NCBI RefSeq assembly: GCF_013607875.1
Contig: NZ_VDES01000002.1
Location: 1,494,297 to 1,558,296, forward strand
Length of the DNA: 64,000 bases
Source: Blastomonas ursincola
GTDB taxonomy: Bacteria; Pseudomonadota; Alphaproteobacteria; Sphingomonadales; Sphingomonadaceae
Reading direction: 5' to 3'
The translations under genes and the position numbers were made by a program. Below the pieces are notes generated by a model. That model searched no databases and was not told the DNA's origin. It worked only from the letters and a program-made list of their open reading frames with translations. This document shows, one piece after another, positions 1-10,000 of this stretch (position 1 is the first letter of the stretch; each line of letters starts with the position of its first letter).

Positions 1-1
1 G

Positions 2-1222
2 CTGGGCGGCAATGTCGAGTTCCGCATCGACGACGAGCTTCGCGACATGCCCGAGGGCCCCGAGCGCGATGCCGCGATCGAGCGGATCAAGGCCGAGGTC
101 GCCGCCGAGAAGCAGCAGGTGCTCGATGCTGGCGGCCTGTTCGTGCTCGGCACCGAGCGGCACGAGAGCCGCCGCATCGACAACCAGCTGCGCGGCCGTT
201 CGGGCCGTCAGGGCGACCCCGGCCTGTCGCGCTTCTATCTCTGCCTCGAGGACGATCTGCTGCGCATCTTCGGGCCCGACACCTTGTTCTCGCGCATGAT
301 GAAGAACAACCTGGCCGATGGCGAGGCGATCGGCTCCAAATGGCTGTCCAAGGCGATCGAGACCGCGCAGAAGAAGGTCGAGGCGCGCAACTACGACATT
401 CGCAAGCAGGTCGTCGAATATGACGACGTGATGAACGACCAGCGCAAGGTGATCTACGAGCAGCGTTCGGAGATCATGGATGCCGAGGCGGTCGACGATG
501 TCGTCGCCGACATGCGCGCGGACACGGTCAACGCGATCGTCGGCGAAGCCTGCCCGCCGGGCAGCTATCCCGAACAGTGGAATGTCAGCCAGTTGAAGGC
601 GCGCGTCAGCGAGGTCTTCGGGCTCGAGCCCGATATCGATGCCTGGCTGCAGGAAGACGCGGTCGACCCCGAAATGCTCGAAGAGCGCATCCGCGAGATG
701 GCCGAGGCCAAGGTCGAGGCCAAGGCGAGCGAGATCGAGACTGGCATGTGGCGCTCGATCGAGAAATCGGTGCTGCTGCAGAGCCTCGACCATCACTGGA
801 AGGAGCATCTGGCGACGCTCGACGCGCTGCGTCAGGTCGTGTTCCTGCGCGCTTATGCACAGAAGACGCCGATCAACGAGTACAAGAGCGAGGCGTTCGG
901 CCTGTTCGAGCGCATGCTCGAGGTGATCCGCGAGGACGTGACCGGTACGATCATGAACCTGGAAATCCGCGAACCGGAAGTCCCGGCGCTGCCCGAACTG
1001 CCCGATTTCCTCACCACCCATTTCGATCCGTTCACGGGCGAGGACAACAGCGCGGATATCGACGGCGGCACTCTGGGCACCGTCACCGCGACGCTGCCGC
1101 CGCGCCAGTCGCCGATGCCCGAGGCGTCAGACGACCTGTTCACCGGCGAGATCAGCCGCAACGCGCCGTGTCCGTGCGGATCGGGGCGCAAGTATAAGCA
1201 CTGCCACGGCAAGGCTGCGTAA
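2..1222 (+). CDS. secA: Preprotein translocase ATPase SecA, C-terminal part (5' end outside window)
   Basis: SecA is the cytosolic and membrane-peripheral motor ATPase that pushes unfolded preproteins through SecYEG. About 406 residues of the C-terminal half are present, open from the first base of the window. Seen: the end of the second nucleotide-binding fold ([31 protein letters not shown], here given as its parts [15 protein letters not shown] and [12 protein letters not shown]), the helical scaffold and wing region ([16 protein letters not shown]), and the C-terminal zinc-binding tail [14 protein letters not shown], which in this family contacts SecB and phospholipid. The stop TAA is six bases before the next gene. 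The gene is truncated only by the window edge. Confidence 0.97.
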   Translation: MGGNVEFRIDDELRDMPEGPERDAAIERIKAEVAAEKQQVLDAGGLFVLGTERHESRRIDNQLRGRSGRQGDPGLSRFYLCLEDDLLRIFGPDTLFSRMMKNNLADGEAIGSKWLSKAIETAQKKVEARNYDIRKQVVEYDDVMNDQRKVIYEQRSEIMDAEAVDDVVADMRADTVNAIVGEACPPGSYPEQWNVSQLKARVSEVFGLEPDIDAWLQEDAVDPEMLEERIREMAEAKVEAKASEIETGMWRSIEKSVLLQSLDHHWKEHLATLDALRQVVFLRAYAQKTPINEYKSEAFGLFERMLEVIREDVTGTIMNLEIREPEVPALPELPDFLTTHFDPFTGEDNSADIDGGTLGTVTATLPPRQSPMPEASDDLFTGEISRNAPCPCGSGRKYKHCHGKAA

Positions 1223-1228
1223 CCGCCT

Positions 1229-1981
1229 ATGTGGGGGCTGGCTGGCGGTTTCGCGCTGACGGCCCTGCTTTACGCATCCGTCGGCTTTGGCGGCGGATCG
1301 ACCTATAATGCGCTGCTCGTGCTCGCCGGGACCGACTATCGGTTGCTCCCGGCGATCGCTTTGGTGTGCAACCTGATCGTCGTGACCGGAGGCACGATCC
1401 GCTTCGCGCGCGCGCGGCAGGTGCCGTGGAGGCCTCTCTGGCCGATCCTGCTGCTGTCCGCGCCCTGCGCCTGGGCGGGTGGCCGGCTGCCGGTGGACAA
1501 GCCGCTGTTCGTCGCGCTGCTCGGCTCGGCGCTGCTTGTCGCCGGGCTGCTGATGCTGTTCCAGCGCGAGCCGAAAGCGGGGCAGGGGGCGGGCCAGCGC
1601 CTCAGCTGGCTGGGCGCGCCGATCGGTATGGGCGTCGGCTTTTTCAGCGGTATTGTCGGCATCGGCGGCGGCATCTTCCTCGCCCCCGTGCTGCACCTGC
1701 TGCGCTGGGCGAGCGCCCGCCAGATCGCCGCGAGCGCCAGCGTGTTCATCCTGGTCAATTCGCTCGCCGGGCTGGCAGGGCAGCTGATGAAAGCGGACGC
1801 CGCCGCGACCCCGGCCGCGATCGCCAGCTACTGGCCGCTGTTCGTCGCGGTGCTGATCGGTGGGCAGATCGGCAGCCTGGCGGGCGTGAAGCTGCTCCCG
1901 CAAAAGCTGATCCGAATCGGTACGGCGGTGCTGATCCTGTACGTCGCAGGGCAGCTGCTGTGGCAGCGGTTCGGGGGTTGA
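1229..1981 (+). CDS. TSUP-family (TauE/SafE) membrane transporter
   Basis: A 250-residue, strongly hydrophobic protein with about seven or eight membrane segments in two similar halves. Each half has the glycine-rich signature of the TSUP family: SVGFGGGSTYNALLVLAG near the N-terminus and GIVGIGGGIFLAPVL in the middle. TSUP proteins export or import sulfite, sulfonates, thiosulfate or related anions across the inner membrane; the substrate here cannot be read from sequence. It starts with ATG six bases after the secA stop, so it is probably co-transcribed or translationally linked with secA, although no functional link is known to me. Confidence 0.85.
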   Translation: MWGLAGGFALTALLYASVGFGGGSTYNALLVLAGTDYRLLPAIALVCNLIVVTGGTIRFARARQVPWRPLWPILLLSAPCAWAGGRLPVDKPLFVALLGSALLVAGLLMLFQREPKAGQGAGQRLSWLGAPIGMGVGFFSGIVGIGGGIFLAPVLHLLRWASARQIAASASVFILVNSLAGLAGQLMKADAAATPAAIASYWPLFVAVLIGGQIGSLAGVKLLPQKLIRIGTAVLILYVAGQLLWQRFGG

Positions 1982-2058
1982 TCGCGGTCTAGCCGGGGCG
2001 CGATCGGTTAAGACGGATCCAAAAGCACCCTGTTGGCGCCAAGGCAGCCACATCCCCG

Positions 2059-2334
2059 TTGGACGACGGTCCGGTCACCAAGTCTGATGCAGATCGGCAA
2101 CCAATGGGCGATCGGTCCGTAAAGGTGTTCAGGAGCGACAGCGCTCACGCAAAGGATCTGTTTATCGAACCAAGACTTCTCGTGGCTTATGGCCTGATCG
2201 TCCTGATCGTCTCCGTTATCGTCGCGGCCATTTTCTATGCACGCCACACATCGTACACTCAAGTCGATCGACGTCAGCGGCAGTATCAGCTGGATCGCCA
2301 AAAGCGGCGCGAGACGGAAAAAAGAGGCGAGTAG
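2059..2334 (+). CDS. Small single-pass membrane protein, unknown function
   Basis: Up to 91 residues. I do not recognise a family. A short N-terminal soluble part is followed by one clear hydrophobic segment (LLVAYGLIVLIVSVIVAAIF) and a highly charged C-terminal tail rich in Arg, Gln, Lys and Glu, so the protein probably sits in the inner membrane with the basic tail in the cytoplasm. The longest frame starts at TTG; an in-frame ATG at 2104 would remove 15 residues and may be the real start, as neither has a strong ribosome-binding site. It lies at the left edge of the AT-richer accessory patch before tRNA-Asn. Confidence 0.5.
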   Translation: MDDGPVTKSDADRQPMGDRSVKVFRSDSAHAKDLFIEPRLLVAYGLIVLIVSVIVAAIFYARHTSYTQVDRRQRQYQLDRQKRRETEKRGE

Positions 2335-2508
2335 GTTGGGTCTGCTCGGTTCGGACGAAAAATCGCGATCGTTTAGAATTGATTGTGTCTAGTTATTCAA
2401 ATTCTAAATAGAAACTGACGAATTATATATAGGCGAACTGAATTATATCTTTCTCGCAGGCAAGGTATTTTTTTTGACGAAATTGTTCGAGGTCTATAGT
2501 GGGGATTC

Positions 2509-3591
2509 TTGATAAATAATTTAAAACATAACTCCATTATCGATCTGCTGGGATCGATTATCGTGAAGAACATGCTTCGCGCCAGGTGCAATGGTGAACT
2601 TGGCGAGTTGACCAAGTCCATCAACGAGCACCGCAGCAGGCCGCTTGCCAATCCACGCAGCGATCGCGAGCGCTTCCGCGACGGCCCGCCGGAATTCAGT
2701 TCTCTAGATGCGCTTCGCGTTCTGTGGCACGCAAGGTCGCACCGTGCCGATCTAGATCGGACCATGGCTCTGCTCGCCGACGAACCGTCGCGCGAGCTCC
2801 TCCGCCGCATTCTTGCCTATCGAGCACTCGGGCCCCGTTACGTCAATCTTCCGTCCGATACCGACAACCCTCTCGAATCGCAGCCGCAGGCCACCGCGTG
2901 CATGGTCGGTCCTGGCGACGACCCGGCCTTTGGCACACAGTTGTACCGGATGGGCGACATCACCATCGAAGCGTGGCCGCTAAACATCTGGGCAGATTTT
3001 TTCGAGCAGCAATATGTCTTTGAGCGCGACGGCATTCGCATCGCCGTCGAACCGGGTGACAGTGTGCTCGATCTCGGGGCCTGTTTTGGTGACACGTCGC
3101 TGACCTTCGCCGCCGCTGCTGGCGAGACTGGCCGGGTTGATGCTTTCGAGCCGATGCCTCGGCAGGTTGAGGTCATCGAGCGCAACTTGGCCCGCAATCC
3201 TGCGCTTGCGTCGCGGGTGCACGTTCATCGCCTGGCCGTGTTTGACCGCCGCGTCGAACTGCTGTTTGCTGACGGTGGTGCGGCAGCTCATCCCTCGCAC
3301 GCTGGCACGATCAAGGTTCCGACCTGCCGCCTCGATGACTGGATAAGGGAAACTGGCGTCGTCCCGACATTCATCAAGATGGACGTAGAGGGCGCCGAGA
3401 GTGCGGCTCTGCGGGGCTCTGCTGACACCATCCGGCGATATCGTCCAAAGCTTGCCATCAGCGCATATCATTCGCTCGCCGATCTGACGGGCCTTGCGCC
3501 GCTGATTGCGTCGATCCAGCCAGACTACCGTTTCTATCTCGACCATCATACGACGCACGCCGAGGAAACGGTGCTCTACGCGATCTGCTGA
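2509..3591 (+). CDS. FkbM-family SAM-dependent methyltransferase
   Basis: A protein of up to 360 residues. The C-terminal two thirds is an FkbM-type methyltransferase fold: SAM-binding motif I VLDLGACFGDTSLTFA, an acidic strand-2 region (RVDAFEPMPRQVEVIERN), and the family hallmark FIKMDVEGAESAALRGS. FkbM enzymes O-methylate sugars or polyketides; the acceptor is unknown here. The first 100 or so residues match nothing I know. The longest frame uses TTG at 2509, preceded by GGGG; an ATG at 2572 is an alternative. The 150 bases upstream and the first codons are much more AT-rich than the neighbourhood, which suggests recent acquisition. No glycosyltransferase or polysaccharide gene is adjacent. 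Confidence 0.82.
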   Translation: MINNLKHNSIIDLLGSIIVKNMLRARCNGELGELTKSINEHRSRPLANPRSDRERFRDGPPEFSSLDALRVLWHARSHRADLDRTMALLADEPSRELLRRILAYRALGPRYVNLPSDTDNPLESQPQATACMVGPGDDPAFGTQLYRMGDITIEAWPLNIWADFFEQQYVFERDGIRIAVEPGDSVLDLGACFGDTSLTFAAAAGETGRVDAFEPMPRQVEVIERNLARNPALASRVHVHRLAVFDRRVELLFADGGAAAHPSHAGTIKVPTCRLDDWIRETGVVPTFIKMDVEGAESAALRGSADTIRRYRPKLAISAYHSLADLTGLAPLIASIQPDYRFYLDHHTTHAEETVLYAIC

Positions 3592-3755
3592 CGGCTTTGG
3601 CCGTGCAGAGGCTTCGGGAGAAGGTGCGGCATCAGCCGGGGCAGTGAGTGGCCGGATTATGCGGGCGCTTGCATTCGGGTCTGAAAAATGATCCACCTGC
3701 ATTCATCAATGCGCCCCTCATTTCTGCCCAGCGTAACAATGCAGAGGCTTAATCG

Positions 3756-4163
3756 ATGCCAATACCGGTGCACCTGCTGATCGCAGCCGCCAAGACGCTT
3801 AGCGATCCAAACACGATCAAGACGGTGAAATCGATCTATGATGCCGGTACCGGTTTGATTGATAAGGCCCAGAGTCTGAGAAGTGCTGCCCCCAAGCTGC
3901 CGCCTGCCTCAGCGCCGCCGCCCGTCGCGAGAGCGGCGAAGAAGGGGCTGCGCGCTGACATGGCCAAGCGGTGGCTGCTTAAGCCTGGCGCATCGGGTGA
4001 TTTGATCCGATTCACCTATACCGATGACCATGGACTGGCGAGCGTGCGTACGGTCGGAAATTGGGCCAGCAACGGGCGCGAGCTCACCGGCTATTGCCTG
4101 AACCTGCGTGCGGAACATAAGTTTGCGATCGCGCGCATCGATGCGCCAGAAATGATCGGATGA
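3756..4163 (+). CDS. Small protein with a C-terminal WYL-like domain
   Basis: 135 residues, starting at ATG with GAGG about 10 bases upstream. The N-terminal half is low-complexity, Ala/Pro-rich and helical. The C-terminal 60 residues (IRFTYTDDHGLASVRTV, then GRELTGYCLNLRAEHKFAIA and RIDAPEMIG) resemble a WYL domain: a strand with a Tyr or Phe pair, a basic strand, GYC, then a charged pair followed by Phe and an RID-type ending. WYL domains bind ligands or nucleic acid and regulate transcription or defence functions. There is no helix-turn-helix or effector domain, so this would be a stand-alone WYL-like protein. The assignment is from pattern alone and is tentative. Confidence 0.55.
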   Translation: MPIPVHLLIAAAKTLSDPNTIKTVKSIYDAGTGLIDKAQSLRSAAPKLPPASAPPPVARAAKKGLRADMAKRWLLKPGASGDLIRFTYTDDHGLASVRTVGNWASNGRELTGYCLNLRAEHKFAIARIDAPEMIG

Positions 4164-4260
4164 GAATCCGTGTCGAGGTAGAGACGGGTACCTGGCTTGG
4201 GAACAGCTCGCAAGCCGCAGAAAAAAAGTCGTAAATTTCAAGGGCTTGGATGCAAAAGGC

Positions 4261-4335
4261 TGGCTCCCCGAGTAGGATTCGAACCTACGGCCAAGTGATT
4301 AACAGTCACCTACTCTACCGCTGAGCTATCGGGGA
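4261..4335 (-). tRNA. tRNA-Asn (GTT anticodon)
   Basis: Reading the minus strand from 4335 gives a complete cloverleaf: acceptor TCCCCGA pairing with TCGGGGA, D-arm with AGCTCAGCGGTAGAG, anticodon loop TGTTAAT on a GTGAC-type stem (anticodon GTT, bases 4303-4301), T-arm GTAGGTTCGAATCCTAC, discriminator G and an encoded CCA (4263-4261). It charges asparagine. Its 3' end points at the AT-rich accessory patch around 2.0-4.2 kb, the side on which integrases usually insert, but I see no second copy of the 3' end that would mark an attachment site. Confidence 0.97.
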
Positions 4336-4429
4336 ACGCTCTTTTGCCTTCCCGGCGAGGCGATGCTCCCCGGGAGAAGCGCGCCTATAGCACCGGGTTT
4401 TTTGGTTTGGCAAGCACCTGATTTCACGT

Positions 4430-5218
4430 TCAGACGATAAATTGTTCGGCCGAAATGCGGTCGTCGAGGCTGTGGCCCGGATCGAACATCAGCGACAGGC
4501 GGCGGTTGGGGTCGATGGCGATCTGGATATCGCGGATATCGCGCACCTCGCGCTGGTCGGCCACCGCGCTGACCGGGCGTTTGCCGGGTTCCAGCACGCG
4601 GAAGGTGATCTGCGACGAATCGGGCAGCAGCGCGCCCTTCCACCGGCGCGGGCGGAACGGGCTGATCGGCGTCAGCGCCAGCATGCCGCAGCCCAGCGGC
4701 AATATCGGCCCGTTTGCGGACAGGTTATAGGCGGTCGAGCCCGCCGGCGTCGCCACCAGTACACCGTCGCAGACCAGTTCGCCGATTCGCACCGCGTTGT
4801 TGACGCTGACCTCCAGCTTGGCGGTCTGCCGCGTCTCGCGCAGCAGCGACACCTCGTTGATCGCGGGATAGGTGACGCGCTCGCCGCTCATCGTGGTCGC
4901 GGTCATCGACAGCGGCAGCACCTCGAAGCTCTGCGCCCGTTCCAGCCGGTGCACGATGCTGTCGCCGCTGCGCCACAGGTTCATGAGGAACCCAACGGTG
5001 CCGAGGTTCAGGCCATAGACCGGCACGATGCGCCCGCGCTCCAACATCTGGTGCAGCGTCTGCAGCATGAAGCCGTCGCCGCCCATGACGACGACGATAT
5101 CGGCTTCGTCCAGGCTGGCCCATTCATGCGCCGCCTGCACCTCGCGCGCCGCCTTGCGCGCCCTTTCGGTAGGGGAGACGGCCAGCGCGATTTTGCGGTC
5201 AATAACCGATGGGGGCAT
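4430..5218 (-). CDS. nadK: NAD kinase
   Basis: ATP- or polyphosphate-dependent NAD kinase makes NADP from NAD in the cytoplasm and is normally essential. The 262-residue length is typical. Diagnostic motifs: IVVVMGGDGFML with the GGDG loop at residues 46-49, the GLNLGTVGFLMN strand, and the C-terminal substrate-binding segment TPAGSTAYNLSANGPILP. ATG at 5218 is the first in-frame start. It is transcribed toward tRNA-Asn and is divergent from the phosphodiesterase gene, with a spacer of only 57 bases that must hold both promoters. Confidence 0.96.
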   Translation of the reverse strand: MPPSVIDRKIALAVSPTERARKAAREVQAAHEWASLDEADIVVVMGGDGFMLQTLHQMLERGRIVPVYGLNLGTVGFLMNLWRSGDSIVHRLERAQSFEVLPLSMTATTMSGERVTYPAINEVSLLRETRQTAKLEVSVNNAVRIGELVCDGVLVATPAGSTAYNLSANGPILPLGCGMLALTPISPFRPRRWKGALLPDSSQITFRVLEPGKRPVSAVADQREVRDIRDIQIAIDPNRRLSLMFDPGHSLDDRISAEQFIV

Positions 5219-5275
5219 GTTCCACGCCTTATCTTATGGGTGACAGGGTCTTAACGGATCGGTGCTAATGCGCCA

Positions 5276-6946
5276 ATGTTTCTTGGGGTCTTGCGCATCG
5301 TGCCCATGCAGGGCATCGCGCGGCAGTGTTCCTGCAGATGGGGGCGGGGTCTGGACAGCAGCGGATATCGGGACAGGCCGACCTGGCGCGGCAGCGGCGT
5401 CGGCGCGTTGGACGCGGCGCTGGCAGCGGCGCTCGCGGCGTGCGGCTTCGCGCCTGCCGGCGACGGCCCTGCCGATCTGCTGGTTGCGGACATGCGCGGC
5501 AAGACCGATGACCTGCCACGCGAGATCGCCGGTCATTCCGGTCCCGGTCTGCTGATCTGCGACAGTGCCTGGCCGGACCTTGCGCATCCCATCCCGCCTG
5601 GAATCACGCATGCGCTGCTCGCGCCATTTGCGGACGATGCGCTGCGATTGCAGCTGCGGCTGATCCATGGCCAGCTTGCCGCCCGCCATGGAATGGCGCC
5701 GGATCTGCACGCGCGAATCGCGGATTTTGCAGCAGCGGGCGAGGGGGCTTTGCACGCGATGCTGATCGGGCTGCGCCGCATGCCCGCGGTCAACGCGACC
5801 TATGGCACTGCGGTGGGCGATGCCGCGCTCGAGGCGATGGAGCAGCGGCTCGAACGCCAGGCGGCACGGCTTTCCGCCGGCAGCGCGCTGACGTTGCGCC
5901 TGTCGGGCGGCGATTTCCTGATTGCCTATGCCATGGCCGAGGAGCGGCTGGGCTGGCAGGTCATGGCCGAGCGGATGCTGCGCGTCGTTTCCGAACCGCT
6001 CGACGTCGCCGGGCACAGGTTGCGGCTCACCGCGCGCGCGGCGCTGGCGGTGGCGCGCGAGGGCGAGGGGCCGGTCTCGCTGCTCGACCGGCTTTCGGCG
6101 GGCCTTGCCCAGGCGCGCGAAAGCGCCGCCGATCCGGTGCGCTGGGCCGATCGCCAGTCCGACCACGCGCCGCAGAGCGGCTATCGGCTCGAACAGGACA
6201 TCGTCCAGGCAATCGAGCGCGACGAGATCACCGTGCTTTTCCAGCCACAATTCGCAGTCGAGACCGGGCGGATCACCGGGGCGGAGGCGCTCGCGCGCTG
6301 GCAGCACCCGCAATATGGCGAGATTGGCGCGGGCACATTGTTCGCTCTGGCCGACAAGGCCGATTTCACGCGCGTGCTGTCGCGGCATATCCGCCAGCGC
6401 GCGATGCAGCACGCGGCGCGCTGGACCGGGCCGCTCGCGCCGCTGCGGCTGTCGCTCAACGTCACCGCCGAGGATCTGGGCGAGAAGGGCTTTGCCCGGC
6501 GCGAGCTGGCGATGCTGGCCGAGGCCGGGTTCAGCCCGCGCCGCCTGACGCTGGAAATGACCGAACAGGCGCTGGTCCCCGATCTCAAGCGCGCGGCGGC
6601 GCGTTTTGCCGCGTTGCGCGAGGCGGGGGTGCGCATCGCGGTCGACGATTTCGGTACCGGCTATTCGAGCCTGCTGTACTTGAAGCGCCTGCCGCTCGAT
6701 TATCTCAAGCTCGACCATGCGATGACCCGCGATATCGGCGGAGCGGAAGCGGACCGGATCATCGTGCGCTCGGTGATCGCGATGGCCAAGGCGCTGAACC
6801 TCAAGGTCATTGCCGAGGGGGTGGAGAGCGACGCCCAGCTTGCCGCGCTGCGCGCCGAGGGCTGCGACTATTTCCAGGGCTTCCTGCGCGGCCGGGCGAT
6901 GGAGGCGGAGGTTTTCGCGGAGTTTGCGCAGGGTGAGCTGGGCTGA
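5276..6946 (+). CDS. c-di-GMP phosphodiesterase with degenerate GGDEF and intact EAL domain
   Basis: 556 residues. Residues about 45-130 resemble a receiver fold without a clear phospho-acceptor (inference). The middle is a GGDEF domain whose active-site loop reads SGGDF (GGDF at 211-214) in place of GGDEF, so cyclase activity is unlikely. The C-terminal EAL domain keeps the catalytic set: EALARW (E337), SLNVTAEDL, LTLEMTEQAL, VDDFGTGYSSL (DD 457-458), LKLDHAM, VIAEGVES and YFQGFLRGR. It should therefore hydrolyse c-di-GMP, with the GGDEF-like part perhaps binding GTP as a regulator. No transmembrane segment is evident. The start ATG at 5276 is the first available; a second Met lies at residue 11. 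Confidence 0.9.
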   Translation: MFLGVLRIVPMQGIARQCSCRWGRGLDSSGYRDRPTWRGSGVGALDAALAAALAACGFAPAGDGPADLLVADMRGKTDDLPREIAGHSGPGLLICDSAWPDLAHPIPPGITHALLAPFADDALRLQLRLIHGQLAARHGMAPDLHARIADFAAAGEGALHAMLIGLRRMPAVNATYGTAVGDAALEAMEQRLERQAARLSAGSALTLRLSGGDFLIAYAMAEERLGWQVMAERMLRVVSEPLDVAGHRLRLTARAALAVAREGEGPVSLLDRLSAGLAQARESAADPVRWADRQSDHAPQSGYRLEQDIVQAIERDEITVLFQPQFAVETGRITGAEALARWQHPQYGEIGAGTLFALADKADFTRVLSRHIRQRAMQHAARWTGPLAPLRLSLNVTAEDLGEKGFARRELAMLAEAGFSPRRLTLEMTEQALVPDLKRAAARFAALREAGVRIAVDDFGTGYSSLLYLKRLPLDYLKLDHAMTRDIGGAEADRIIVRSVIAMAKALNLKVIAEGVESDAQLAALRAEGCDYFQGFLRGRAMEAEVFAEFAQGELG

Positions 6947-6963
6947 AATTCGAGCCAGCGACA

Positions 6964-7046
6964 TCATTCCCGCGAACGCGGGAATCCCGCTTTCAAGCCG
7001 GCGCGAAGAATAAGCGGGGCCACCCCCCGCGTTCGCGGGGGTGACG
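6964..7046. repeat. Palindromic intergenic repeat, copy 1
   Basis: An 83-base element made of nested inverted repeats: ATTCCCGCG-AA-CGCGGGAAT (6966-6985), a second pair CCCGCTT (6986-6992) with AAGCGGG (7012-7018), and CCCCCGCG-TT-CGCGGGGG (7024-7041), flanked by TCATT and GTGACG. The same architecture recurs at 24987-25065. It lies between two converging genes, the phosphodiesterase and mfd, and the strong hairpins could also work as a bidirectional terminator. Confidence 0.85.
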
Positions 7047-7083
7047 GGCAAGGAAAGGAAACTGTCCGCAGCCTCGGCGCGCC

Positions 7084-10000
7084 TTACCCCGCCTTCACGC
7101 TCTTCTTCACAATGCCCGCCAGGCCCTTGGAAAGCTGGATCAATCCGTTGATCCGCGAGGCCGGATCGCTCCACACGCGCTGGATCAGCAGCTTCTGGTC
7201 GGGGCGCAGCTTGGCGGTGCCCTTCAGGCGATCGACATAGGCGAGCAGGCCGGGAACGTCGGGGAAGCTGTCATTATGGAAGCTGACCAAAGCCCCGCGC
7301 GCGCCGACATCGATCTTGGCGACGCACGCGGTGATGCAGTTGAGCTTGATCTCGATCAGCTTGATGAGGTTACTCGTCGCATCGGGCAGCGGGCCGAACC
7401 GGTCGATCATTTCCGCCGCGAAAGCCTCGATCTCGGCGCGGTTGGTGAGGTCGTTCATCCGGCGATAGAGCGCCATGCGCACCGCGAGATCGGGCACGTA
7501 GTCTTCCGGAATGAGGATCGGCGCATCGACGGTGATCTGCGGCGAGAATTTCTGGCGCGGCAGGTCGAGCGACAGGCCGCCGGCCTTGGCCTCCAGAATC
7601 GCCTCTTCGAGCATCGACTGGTAGAGCTCGAACCCGACCTCGCGGATATGGCCCGACTGTTCGTCGCCGACCAGATTGCCCGCGCCGCGAATGTCGAGAT
7701 CGTGGCTGGCAAGCTGGAAGCCCGCGCCCAGCGTATCGAGATCGCCCAGCACCTTGAGGCGTTTGTCCGCCGTTTCGGTCAGCACGCGGTTTTCCGGCGT
7801 GGTCAGATACGCATAGGCGCGCGTCTTGGAGCGGCCGACGCGTCCGCGCAGCTGGTAGAGCTGGGCGAGGCCGAAGGTGTCGGCGCGGTGAATGATCAGC
7901 GTGTTGGCGCTCGGAATGTCGATGCCCGATTCGACGATGGTGGTCGATAGCAGCACGTCGTACTTGCGGTCGTAGAAGGCGCTCATCCGCTCCTCGACAT
8001 CGGACGGGGCCATCTGGCCATGCGCCATGATGTGGCGGATTTCGGGCACCTCGTCGCGGATGAATTCGCTCAGCTTGTCGAGGTCGCTGATCCGGGGCGC
8101 GACGAAATAGGACTGGCCGCCGCGGTAATGTTCGCGCAGCAGCGCCTCCCGCAGCACCACCGGGTCCCAGGGCATCACATAGGTGCGCACCGCGAGCCGG
8201 TCGACCGGCGGGGTCTGGATAACCGAGAGCTCACGCAGGCCCGACATCGCCATCTGCAGCGTGCGCGGGATCGGCGTCGCGGTCAGCGTCAGCACATGGA
8301 CATCGGCCTTGAGCGCCTTCAGCCGCTCCTTGTGGACGACGCCGAAGCGCTGTTCCTCGTCGATGATGACCAGGCCCAGCCGCTTGAACTCGACCGATTT
8401 GGCGAGCAGCGCATGCGTGCCGATGACAATGTCGGTGGTGCCATTGGCCAGGCCCTCGCGCGTGGCCTTGGCCTCGCTCGCGGTGACGAGGCGCGAAAGG
8501 CGGCCGATATTGAGCGGGAAGCCCTGAAAGCGCTCGACGAAATTGGTGTAATGCTGGCGCGCCAGCAGCGTCGTCGGTGCGACGATCGCGACCTGCATGC
8601 CCGACATCGCGGCGACGAACGCCGCGCGCATCGCCACCTCCGTCTTGCCGAAGCCGACATCGCCGCAGACCAGCCGGTCCATCGGCTTGCCCGAGGCGAG
8701 GTCCTCGAGCACTTCGGCGATGACGCGCTCCTGGTCCTCGGTTTCCTCGTACGGGAAGCGATCGACAAAGCTCGCATAGACGCCCGGTTCGACCTCGGCG
8801 ACATCGGCGGTGCGCAAGGCACGCTCGGCGGCGGTCTTCATCAGCTCGCCCGCGATCGCCTGGATGCGTTCCTTGAGCTTGGCGCGCCGCCGCTGCCAGG
8901 CCTCGCCGCCCAGCTTGTCGAGCGCGACGCCCTCGCTTTCGGAGCCGTAGCGGGTGAGCACGTCGATATTCTCGACCGGCACATAGAGCTTGTCGCCGCC
9001 CGCATAGGTCAGCCAAACGCAGTCGTGCGGGCTCTTGCCGACCGGGATCGAGACCAGCCCCTCATAGCGGCCGATGCCATGGTCGATATGCACGACCAGG
9101 TCGCCGGCCGCGAGCGATTGCAGTTCGGCCAGGAACGCATCGGCGGACTTGCGCTTCTTGCGCCGACGCACCAGCCGGTCGCCGAGCAGGTCCTGTTCGG
9201 ACAGGATCTCGTAGCGGTCGGTGGCAAAGCCGTGATCCTGCGGCAGCACGACCATCGAGGCCATGCCGGTCGCGGCCTGGCCCAGAGCCTCCTGCCAGCT
9301 GCCCGCCAGCGCCATGCGCGCAAGGCCATGGTCCTTGAGCAGCCCGAGCAACCGGCTGCGCGAGCCTTCCGAATAGCTCGCGATGATCGCGCCCCGGTCC
9401 GCGGCGCGCAGCTGCTCGATATGCGCGACGGCGGCGGCATAGACATTGTCGCCGCGCGCGCGCTCCGCGCCGAAATCGCGCGCGGTGCGATAGCCGAGGC
9501 CCAGCACGCGCTGCGATTCGGGCTCGTCATGGCTGCTGACCAGATGGATCGGCGTTTCACCTTCGGCCGCGCGCCATTCCTTGGGCACCAGATAGAGCGC
9601 CGAGGGCTTGAGCGGCCGATAGCTGCCCGCCTTGTCCTCGTTCCCGCGCTGGCGGTTGGCGTGATAGTCGGTGATGCTCTCGAACCGCTGGTCGGCGGCG
9701 GCATCGGCCCCGGCGTCGCGCAGCACGATATCGGCATCATCCAGATGCTCGAACAGCGGCACCAGCCGCTCCTCGATCATCGGCAGCCAGTGTTCCATGC
9801 CGGCGAGCCTGCGCCCGTCGCTGATCGCCTGATAGAGCGGATCGGTGGTGGCATTGGCGCCGAACGCCTCGCGATAGGCGCTGCGGAAGCGCTTGATGCT
9901 GTCGGCGTCGAGCAGCACTTCGGAGGCGGGCAGCAAGATGTGCCGCTCGACTCGCTCGGTCGAACGCTGCGTGCCCGGATCGAAGGCGCGCATCGTGTCG

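Noticed and set aside
1990-4335. Integrated element with attachment sites at tRNA-Asn
   Set aside because: No integrase gene and no second copy of the tRNA 3' end found in the window; only composition and position support it.
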